Positions 57,002-64,000 of a DNA stretch of 64,000 nt are shown here, piece by piece. The notes under the pieces are model-generated. The model did no database searches. It had not been told where the DNA came from and worked only from the letters and a program-made list of their open reading frames with translations. The DNA comes from Pseudomonas sp. 5P_3.1_Bac2 (GTDB lineage: Bacteria; Pseudomonadota; Gammaproteobacteria; Pseudomonadales; Pseudomonadaceae), in NCBI RefSeq assembly GCF_025465995.1, contig NZ_JANLNY010000002.1:244633-308632 (forward strand). The letters run 5' to 3'. The translations under genes were made by a program, and so were the position numbers. Position 1 is the first letter of the stretch. Every line of letters begins with the position of its first letter.

Positions 57002-60000
57002 ATGGCTGTCATTAAACTGATTGATAAACACACTGGGCAATCGCAAAGTGCGGTAGGTAATGAGATCACCCTACAGCGTTCTGAGGTGGTGATGATCTCG
57101 GCCGGGCCGGCGGATATCGGCTCGATCAATCGGGTGGGTAACGCGTTGGTGGTCAAGCTGAAGTCGGGTGAGGTGATCACCGTTAACGACTTCTTTGTGG
57201 TCAACGACGGCGTTAAGAGCGATCTGGTGCTAGACGGCGGCAGCGCCCACGATGGTTTGTGGTGGGCTGAATACGAAGAGCCGTGGGAAGGCGCCAGCCT
57301 AGTTAAAATCGATAACGTCGAGCCGCTGATGGTCCCCGACGAAAGCTGGGGGTTGATGCCTTGGCTACTGGTCGGCGGCGCAGCGGCCGGCGGTGTGGCG
57401 GTGGCGGCTAGCTCCGGCGGTGGCGGCGGTGGCTCTCACGGCGTGGCCCCGGATACCGTGGCGCCAGACGCACCAACCATCAAATTCAATAATAAGCACG
57501 GTCTGACCGGCATGGCCGAAGCCAATGCCCAGGTCACCCTGCATCGCGCAGATGGCAGCAGCGTAGTGACCCAGGCCGACGACAAGGGCCTGTGGCACTT
57601 CAACCCCAACCCGATGCAAGAAGCCGAAGAGGGCTTTGTCAGCGCCAGCGATGCGGCGGGTAACCAAAGTGGACGTACTCCTACTGGCCCGGCTGACGTT
57701 ACCGCACCGGATGCGCCAGTGATTGCGCTGAACAACGCCAATGGCCTGAGCGGCAGCAGTGAGGCTGGCGCCACCATCACCTTGACCCACGCTGACGGCA
57801 GCACCGTCACTACCCAAGCTGACGGCAAGGGGCAGTGGGCGTTTCAACCCAACCCGCTGCAGCAGGGCGAAAACGCCAAGCTGGATGCCACCGACGTGGC
57901 CGGCAACACCGGCGCCTCGGTGGAAACTGGCATAGCCGACATCACGGCGCCGCAGCCGCCGCTGATCGAGCAAAACAACGATCATGGCTTAGGCGGTAGC
58001 GGCGAGCCGGGCGGCACCATCGTGGTGGAACTGCCAGATGGCAGCACCCTGACCACCGTGGTCGACGACAACGGCCAATGGGCTATCGAGCCTAACCCGC
58101 TGGAAGACGGCGAGACTGGCAGCGTCACCATCACCGATCCAAGCGGCAACATCAGTGAGCCAACCGATACCGGTAAGGCTGACCTCAGCGCCCCTGATGC
58201 GCCGCTGTTGACCAGTAATAACGGCGCGGGCCTAACCGGCACCGCCGAAGCTAACAGCACCATTACCCTGACCAAAGCCGACGGCAGCACCGTTACCACC
58301 CAGACCGACGCCAATGGTAAGTGGGCGATGCAGCCTAACCCGCTGGCCCACGGCAGCGAAGGCACCCTCAATGCCATTGACGCCAGTGGCAACAGCAGCG
58401 CTCCAACTCCTACCGGTATTGCTGATGTGCTGGCGCCCGACGCGCCGTTGGTACTGACCAACAACGCCAGCAGCCTAAGCGGCCTGGCCGAAGCGGGCAG
58501 CACGGTAATCCTCAGCCAAGCCGATGGCAGCACCCTCACCACTCAGGCCGATGCCAATGGCCAGTGGCTGATGCAACCTAACCCGCTGGCCGACCAGCAA
58601 GGCGGTGCAGTGACGGCTACCGATGCCAGTGGCAACGTCAGTGCGTCCACCCCTACGGGCTTGGCGGATCTGCTGGCGCCGGACACCCCCTGGGTAGACT
58701 GCAACAACCTCAGCGGCATCAGTGGCTCTGGTGAGGCAGGTTGCCTCATCACCCTGACGCGCAAGGATGGCAGCACGCTAACCACGGTGACTGATGCCAA
58801 CGGTCACTGGCTCATCACGCCTAACCCGATGGCAGACTGCGAAGAAGGTATGGTGACGGCCACCGACCGCAGCGGTAACACCAGCGCCGACAACCTCACC
58901 GGCCAGGCTGACATGACTCCGGCCGAGCCGCCGTTGATTAACTACAACAACGCCTCGGGCTTAGGCGGTACGGCTGAGGCGGGCGGGACCATCACGGTCA
59001 CGCTCAGCGATGGCAGCACGGCCACCACTAAGGTCGATCACCTGGGCAATTGGGAGCTGCAACCCAACCCTCTGGCCGATGGTGAAAGTGCCCTCATCAC
59101 CCTGACTGACCCAGGTCGTAACGTCAGCCCGCAGATTGATACCGGCAATGCCGACCTCAGCGCTCCGGATGCGCCGCTCGTACTCAGCAACAACGGTGAA
59201 GGTCTGGTCGGCAGCGGCGAGCCGGGCAGCAGCGTAGTGTTGAACCTGCCTGATGGCAGCAGCATGAGTGCGCTGGTGGATGACCAAGGGCACTGGTCGT
59301 TTGTACCTAACCCGCTGGCCAACGGCGAGCGTGGTAGCGTCAGCCTGATTGACCCGGCTGGCAACTTCAGTACCGCCACCGACACCGGCATCGCCGACCT
59401 GATCGCGCCGCCGGCGCCACTGGTTGCCAGCAACAACCTGGCTGGCTTAAGCGGTACGGCTGAGCCAGGCAGCACGGTGAGCCTGATCCGCGCCGACGGC
59501 AGCAGCCAAACCACTCAGGTCAACAGCAACGGCGAGTGGCTGTTTAAGCCCAACCCCTTGCAGCATGGCGAAGACGCTCAAGTAGTGGCCAGCGACCGCA
59601 GCGGCAACCAGAGTGCCGCGACCGCCACGGGCAACGCCGACTTGGTTGCGCCGGACGCCCCGCTTGTCGATAGCAACAACCAACTGCTCTTGGGCGGTAG
59701 TGCCGAGCCTGGCGGACAAATCGTGATGCGTCTGCCCGATGGCAGCAGCATCAGCACCCAGGTGGATGAAAACGGCCGTTGGAGCTTCGAGCCTAACCCA
59801 CTCAACGAGGGTGAGAACGCCCGGGTTGTGGTGATTGATCCGGCCGGCAACATCAGCCGTGCAAGCAACACCGGTGGTTCGGACATCACCGCGCCCCATG
59901 CGCCGGTGGTCGACAGCAACAACGGCGCAGGCCTCACTGGCAGCGCTGAAGTCGACAGCACCATCACCCTGACCAAGCCCGATGGCAGCACCGTCACCAC

Positions 60001-63000
60001 GCAAACCGATGACCGCGGTCATTGGGCATTGCAACCTAACCCGCTGGCCGATGGTGAAGAGGGGACGCTCACCGCGACCGACGCCAGTGATAACGCCAGC
60101 GGCGAAACCAGCACCGGCATCGCCGACCTGATCGCCCCGGATGCGCCAGTAATCGCCAGCAACAACCACGACGGCATTGGCGGCAGCGGCGAGCCGGGCG
60201 CCACCATCGTGATCCAACTGCCCGATGGCAGCACCCTGACCACCGTGGTGAATGACAACGGCCAGTGGCTGATGCAACCCAACCCGCTGAGCGAAGGCGA
60301 GCAAGGCCAAGTCACCCTGGTTGACCCGGCAGGCAATATCAGTGCGCCGATCGATACCGGTAAGGCTGACGTCACCGCGCCGGACGCGCCGGTGATCGAC
60401 AGCAACAACGGCAGTGGCTTAGGTGGCACCGGCGAGCCCGGCGGTAGCATCGTGGTGCAATTGCCCGATGGCTCCACCGTCACCACCAGCGTCGATGAGA
60501 ACGGGCAGTGGGCGATTAAGCCGAACCCGTTGGAGGATGGCGAGCAGGGCAAGGTGACCATCACCGACCCGGCCGGCAACATCAGTGCGCCAAGCGAAAC
60601 CGGCAAGGCTGACCTGAGTGCTCCAGACGCGCCGGTGGTTATCAGCAACAACCTCGGCGGCCTCGCCGGTACGGCAGAGGCGGGCAGCACCGTGAGCCTG
60701 CTGCGCGAAGATGGCAGCCGTGTTACCACGCAAGCTGACAGCCAGGGTCATTGGCTGTTCAAACCTAACCCGCTGAACCATGGTGAAGCCGGGCAGGTGA
60801 GCGCCAGCGATGCCAGCGGCAATGTCAGTGCGCAGACGCCAACGGGGAATGCCGACCTGATCGCGCCGGATATGCCGGTCGTCGATACCAACAATGAGCT
60901 GGTCTTGGGCGGCAGCGCCGAAGCCGGTGGCACCATTTTGGTGAGGCTGCCTGATGGCAGTAGCCTGACTACCCAGGTGGACGAAAGTGGCCGCTGGAGC
61001 ATCGAGCCCAACCCACTCAATGATGGTGAGAGCGCTAACGTTTCGGTGAGCGATCCGGCGGGTAACAGCAGCCTGCCGGTGAATACCGGCGGCTCGGACA
61101 TCATCGCCCCGGATGCTCCGACTGTGACCAGCAACAACGCGGCAGGTATTAGCGGTAAGGCGGAGCCGGACAGCACCGTCACCCTGACCCGCGCCGATGG
61201 CAGCACCGTCACTACTCAGGCTGACAGCCAAGGCAACTGGGCGCTGCAACCGAACCCGCTGGCTAACGGCGAAGAAGGCCAGGTGAGCGCTACCGATGCC
61301 AGTGGCAACGTCAGCGCGCTGACGCCGACTGGCCCTGCTGACCTGATCGCCCCGGATGCGCCGGTGATCGACAGCAACAACGATCTGGCCTTGAGCGGTA
61401 GCGCCGAAGCCGGTGGCACCATTGTGGTTAGACTGCCCGATGGCAGCACCCTGACCACCGTGGCGGACGACAACGGCAAGTGGGCCCTGCGTCCTAACCC
61501 TCTGGATAACGGCGAACAAGCCTCGGTCACGGTCACCGACCCGGCCGGCAACATCAGTGCGCCCACTGTCACTGGCGAGGCCGATATCGATGCTCCGCCA
61601 GCGCCAAGTGTCGACAGCAACAACCTGGCAGGTCTTACGGGCACTGGCGAGGCGGGTAGCACCATTACCCTGACCAAGCCGGACGGCACTACTGTGACTA
61701 CCCAGGCGGACGCTGACGGCAACTGGACGCTGCAACCTAACCCGCTGGCCGATGGCGAGGAAGCGACGGTCAGTGCGACTGATCCAAGCGGCAATGTCAG
61801 TGCGCAAACTCCGACTGGCCCTGCTGACCTGATCGCGCCGAATGCACCGGTGATCGACAGCAACAATGGCAGCGGTATCCACGGCCGCGCGGAAGCTGGC
61901 GCGACCATTGTGCTCGAACTGCCCAATGGCTCGACGGTGACCACCACTGTCGGTAAAGACGGCCTGTGGTTTGTTCAGCCTAACCCGTTGGCCAATGGCG
62001 AATCCGCCAGCGTCACCGCCACCGACCCGGCCGGCAACATCAGTGCGCCTAGCGACACGGGTATTGCCGATATCAGCGCGCCTGCCGGCCCTATCGTCGA
62101 CAGCAACAACCTCGGCGGCCTGACCGGCAGCGGCGAGCCAGGCAGCACTATTACCCTGACTAAACCCGATGGCAGCACCGTCACCACCCTGGTCGATACC
62201 GATGGCCACTGGGCCATGCAGCCCAACCCGCTGGCGGACAGCGAGCAAGGCTTGGTTACGGCCACTGATCGCAGCGGCAACGTCAGTACCGAAACGGCTA
62301 CCGGCGCGGCTGACCTGATCGTTCCCGATGCGCCAGTGGTCGACCTCAACAACGAGAGTGGCCTCGGCGGTAGCGGTGAAGTAGGCGGCACCATCGTGGT
62401 CAAGTTGCCGGATGGCAGCACCCTGAGCACCGTGGCGGATGAGAACGGGCGTTGGAGCTTCGAGCCCAACCCCCTGAAAGAGGGCGAGCAAGGTTCGCTG
62501 ACTCAGATCGACCCGGCCGGCAATATCAGCACCCCGGTGCTGACGGATAACTCCGACGTGACGGCGCCTGATGCGCCTGTTGTGGAAAACAACAACGAAA
62601 GCGGCTTAGGCGGCAGCGGTGAGCCGGGCGGCACCATCGTGGTGGAATTGCCAGATGGCAGCACCCTGACCACCGTGGTCGACGACAACGGCCAATGGGC
62701 TATCGAGCCTAACCCGCTGGAAGACGGTGAGAGCGGCAGCGTCACCATCACCGATCCAAGCGGCAATATCAGTGAGCCAACCGATACTGGTAAGGCTGAC
62801 GTCACTCCACCTGCGCCACCAGTTGTCGATAACAACAACGAGAGTGGTCTGGGCGGCAGCGGCGAGTCGGGCGGCACCATCGTGGTGGAACTGCCGGATG
62901 GCAGCACCCTGACCACTGTGGTCGACGACAACGGCCAATGGGCTATCGAGCCTAACCCGCTGGAAGACGGCGAGAGCGGCAGCGTCACCATCACCGATCC

Positions 63001-64000
63001 AAGCGGCAATATCAGTGAGCCGACCGACACCGGTAAGGCTGACGTCACTCCACCTGCGCCACCGGTTGTGGATAACAACAACGAAAGCGGCTTAGGCGGC
63101 AGCGGCGAGCCGGGCGGCACCATCGTGGTGGAACTGCCGGATGGCAGCACCTTGACCACCGTGGTCGACGACAACGGCCAGTGGACCATCGAACCTAACC
63201 CACTGGAAGACGGCGAGACTGGCAGCGTCACCATCACCGACCCAAGCGGCAATATCAGTGAGCCGACCGATACCGGTAAGGCTGACGTCACTCCACCAGC
63301 GTCACCGGTTGTCGATAACAACAACGAGAGCGGTCTGGGCGGTAGAGGCGAGCCGGGCGGCACCATCGTGGTCGAACTGCCAGATGGCAGCACCCTGACC
63401 ACCGTGGTCGACGACAACGGCCAATGGGCCATCGAGCCTAACCCGCTGGAAGACGGCGAGAACGGCAGCGTCACCGTCACTGATCCAAGCGGCAATATCA
63501 GTGAGCCGACCGATACCGGTAGGGCTGACGTCACCCCACCTGCGCCACCGGTTGTCGATAACAACAACGAAAGCGGCTTAGGCGGTAGCGGTGAGCCAGG
63601 CGGCACCATCGTGGTGGAACTGCCGGACGGCAGCACCCTGACCACTGTGGTCGACGACAACGGCCAGTGGGCCATCGAGCCCAACCCGCTGGAAGACGGC
63701 GAGAGCGGCAGCGTCACCATCACCGATCCAAGCGGCAATATCAGTGAGCCGACCGACACCGGTAAGGCTGACGTCACTCCACCTGCACCACCGGTTGTCG
63801 ATAACAACAACGAGAGCGGTCTGGGCGGCAGCGGCGAGCCGGGCGGCACCATCGTGGTGGAACTGCCAGATGGCAGCACCCTGACCACCGTGGTCGACGA
63901 CAACGGCCAATGGGCTATCGAGCCTAACCCGCTGGAAGACGGCGAGAGCGGCACGGTCACCATCACCGACCCAAGCGGCAATATCAGTGAGCCAACCGAT
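57002..64000 (+). CDS. Giant repetitive surface adhesin (BapA/LapF-like), 3'-truncated by window edge
   Basis: Continuous plus-strand frame of at least 2333 codons, running off the right edge. Residues 1-115 form the BapA/LapF-type prefix domain (MAVIKLIDKHTGQSQSAVG, then GEVITVNDFFVV); 119-137 is a hydrophobic Ala/Gly segment (WLLVGGAAAGGVAVAA), followed by polyglycine. From residue 154 come 27 or more Ig-like units of about 81 residues, each opening with a variant of APDAP, with a DGST strand, a PNPL turn and a closing DxxGN. There is no N-terminal Sec signal, as expected for type I secretion with a C-terminal signal (off window). The secretion genes lie immediately upstream. Likely role: cell-cell and surface adhesion in biofilm. 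Long open frames on the opposite strand are shadows of the repeats. Confidence 0.93.
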   Translation, partial: MAVIKLIDKHTGQSQSAVGNEITLQRSEVVMISAGPADIGSINRVGNALVVKLKSGEVITVNDFFVVNDGVKSDLVLDGGSAHDGLWWAEYEEPWEGASLVKIDNVEPLMVPDESWGLMPWLLVGGAAAGGVAVAASSGGGGGGSHGVAPDTVAPDAPTIKFNNKHGLTGMAEANAQVTLHRADGSSVVTQADDKGLWHFNPNPMQEAEEGFVSASDAAGNQSGRTPTGPADVTAPDAPVIALNNANGLSGSSEAGATITLTHADGSTVTTQADGKGQWAFQPNPLQQGENAKLDATDVAGNTGASVETGIADITAPQPPLIEQNNDHGLGGSGEPGGTIVVELPDGSTLTTVVDDNGQWAIEPNPLEDGETGSVTITDPSGNISEPTDTGKADLSAPDAPLLTSNNGAGLTGTAEANSTITLTKADGSTVTTQTDANGKWAMQPNPLAHGSEGTLNAIDASGNSSAPTPTGIADVLAPDAPLVLTNNASSLSGLAEAGSTVILSQADGSTLTTQADANGQWLMQPNPLADQQGGAVTATDASGNVSASTPTGLADLLAPDTPWVDCNNLSGISGSGEAGCLITLTRKDGSTLTTVTDANGHWLITPNPMADCEEGMVTATDRSGNTSADNLTGQADMTPAEPPLINYNNASGLGGTAEAGGTITVTLSDGSTATTKVDHLGNWELQPNPLADGESALITLTDPGRNVSPQIDTGNADLSAPDAPLVLSNNGEGLVGSGEPGSSVVLNLPDGSSMSALVDDQGHWSFVPNPLANGERGSVSLIDPAGNFSTATDTGIADLIAPPAPLVASNNLAGLSGTAEPGSTVSLIRADGSSQTTQVNSNGEWLFKPNPLQHGEDAQVVASDRSGNQSAATATGNADLVAPDAPLVDSNNQLLLGGSAEPGGQIVMRLPDGSSISTQVDENGRWSFEPNPLNEGENARVVVIDPAGNISRASNTGGSDITAPHAPVVDSNNGAGLTGSAEVDSTITLTKPDGSTVTTQTDDRGHWALQPNPLADGEEGTLTATDASDNASGETSTGIADLIAPDAPVIASNNHDGIGGSGEPGATIVIQLPDGSTLTTVVNDNGQWLMQPNPLSEGEQGQVTLVDPAGNISAPIDTGKADVTAPDAPVIDSNNGSGLGGTGEPGGSIVVQLPDGSTVTTSVDENGQWAIKPNPLEDGEQGKVTITDPAGNISAPSETGKADLSAPDAPVVISNNLGGLAGTAEAGSTVSLLREDGSRVTTQADSQGHWLFKPNPLNHGEAGQVSASDASGNVSAQTPTGNADLIAPDMPVVDTNNELVLGGSAEAGGTILVRLPDGSSLTTQVDESGRWSIEPNPLNDGESANVSVSDPAGNSSLPVNTGGSDIIAPDAPTVTSNNAAGISGKAEPDSTVTLTRADGSTVTTQADSQGNWALQPNPLANGEEGQVSATDASGNVSALTPTGPADLIAPDAPVIDSNNDLALSGSAEAGGTIVVRLPDGSTLTTVADDNGKWALRPNPLDNGEQASVTVTDPAGNISAPTVTGEADIDAPPAPSVDSNNLAGLTGTGEAGSTITLTKPDGTTVTTQADADGNWTLQPNPLADGEEATVSATDPSGNVSAQTPTGPADLIAPNAPVIDSNNGSGIHGRAEAGATIVLELPNGSTVTTTVGKDGLWFVQPNPLANGESASVTATDPAGNISAPSDTGIADISAPAGPIVDSNNLGGLTGSGEPGSTITLTKPDGSTVTTLVDTDGHWAMQPNPLADSEQGLVTATDRSGNVSTETATGAADLIVPDAPVVDLNNESGLGGSGEVGGTIVVKLPDGSTLSTVADENGRWSFEPNPLKEGEQGSLTQIDPAGNISTPVLTDNSDVTAPDAPVVENNNESGLGGSGEPGGTIVVELPDGSTLTTVVDDNGQWAIEPNPLEDGESGSVTITDPSGNISEPTDTGKADVTPPAPPVVDNNNESGLGGSGESGGTIVVELPDGSTLTTVVDDNGQWAIEPNPLEDGESGSVTITDPSGNISEPTDTGKADVTPPAPPVVDNNNESGLGGSGEPGGTIVVELPDGSTLTTVVDDNGQWTIEPNPLEDGETGSVTITDPSGNISEPTDTGKADVTPPASPVVDNNNESGLGGRGEPGGTIVVELPDGSTLTTVVDDNGQWAIEPNPLEDGENGSVTVTDPSGNISEPTDTGRADVTPPAPPVVDNNNESGLGGSGEPGGTIVVELPDGSTLTTVVDDNGQWAIEPNPLEDGESGSVTITDPSGNISEPTDTGKADVTPPAPPVVDNNNESGLGGSGEPGGTIVVELPDGSTLTTVVDDNGQWAIEPNPLEDGESGTVTITDPSGNISEPTD
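57461..64000 (+). repeat. Tandem Ig-like repeat region of the adhesin
   Basis: 27 units of about 240-246 bp, counted by the PNPL/PNPM turn, occurring near 57610, 57850, 58093 and so on to 63923. Two sequence types recur. Type a has TLT-(K/R)-x-DGSTVTTQ and TDASGN. Type b has IVV-x-LPDGSTLTT-x-VD and TDPAGNIS. From unit 9 to unit 21 they mostly alternate, suggesting an a-b dimer as a larger building block; the last six units are all type b. Confidence 0.9.
62564..64000 (+). repeat. Near-identical 243-bp tandem array (units 22-27)
   Basis: Equivalent positions recur exactly every 243 bp (for example the end of GCACCATCGT at 62640, 62883, 63126, 63369, 63612 and 63855). Units differ at only a few bases each. 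The regular period keeps frame (81 codons). The array continues past the window edge, so copy number is unknown. Such an array is prone to expansion, contraction and assembly collapse. Confidence 0.92.

Noticed and set aside
62503..63981. Long minus-strand open frame (492 codons) and others up to 690 codons opposite the adhesin repeats
   Set aside because: They are antisense shadows of the plus-strand repeats: composition is low-complexity Ser/Pro/Leu or Val/Ala/Gly, they switch frame along the gene, and the plus frame carries recognisable Ig-like motifs and a prefix domain.

Overview
The window looks like a chromosomal segment of a Pseudomonas-type gammaproteobacterium. It carries a gcvH-gcvP-glyA-sdaA-gcvT cluster behind a sigma-54 promoter, the complete ptxS-kguEKTD plus membrane gluconate 2-dehydrogenase locus of the peripheral glucose pathway, SOS-linked yebG and polB, and a LapF/BapA-like giant adhesin beside its own type I secretion genes. 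Most of the sequence is GC-rich with dense genes. About 25.2-27.9 kb is visibly AT-richer and looks accessory. I found no rRNA, tRNA, CRISPR array or complete insertion sequence.

Layout. 1-8.2 kb: 3' end of an M14 carboxypeptidase, then on the minus strand the glycine cleavage/serine cluster. Upstream of gcvH are a near-consensus -24/-12 promoter and three 18-bp palindromes with TyrR-box architecture. 8.7-14.6 kb: a DUF1302/DUF1329 envelope pair followed by a large MalT/LAL-type LuxR regulator. 14.6-20.4 kb: SirB1-like protein, yebG (with LexA box), psiE, a SWIM/SNF2 helicase and an AraC regulator. 20.5-24.7 kb: arsenic resistance (acr3 divergent from arsR-arsC-arsH), a YnfA-like protein and an EamA transporter. 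24.75-27.9 kb: a gene-poor stretch with a two-TM ORFan, a 53-bp copy of internal polB sequence, a probable phage antiterminator-Q-like gene split by an in-frame stop, and another ORFan. 27.9-32.5 kb: polB and rlhA. 32.7-41.9 kb: ptxS, kguE, kguK, kguT, kguD and the three gluconate 2-dehydrogenase subunits. 42-50 kb: small membrane protein, SDR, yaaA, PhoH/PIN ATPase, moaCDE, truncated haemoglobin, LysR and ycaC. 50-64 kb: TPR/glycosyltransferase-like protein, TolC-ABC-HlyD type I secretion operon, and the start of a giant repetitive adhesin running off the right edge.

How the parts work together. The gcv/glyA/sdaA cluster takes glycine to serine and on to pyruvate. Gad oxidises gluconate to 2-ketogluconate at the periplasmic face, KguT imports it, and KguK and KguD convert it to 6-phosphogluconate; PtxS represses through two visible operators. 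The type I secretion genes most likely export the adjacent adhesin.

The adhesin is the least ordinary part. At least 27 Ig-like units of about 81 residues are visible. The last six form a near-identical 243-bp array, one early unit nearly matches that array although the units between have diverged, an older block of about five units appears duplicated, and one unit carries three cysteines. All product assignments rest on reading motifs by eye; no database search was run.
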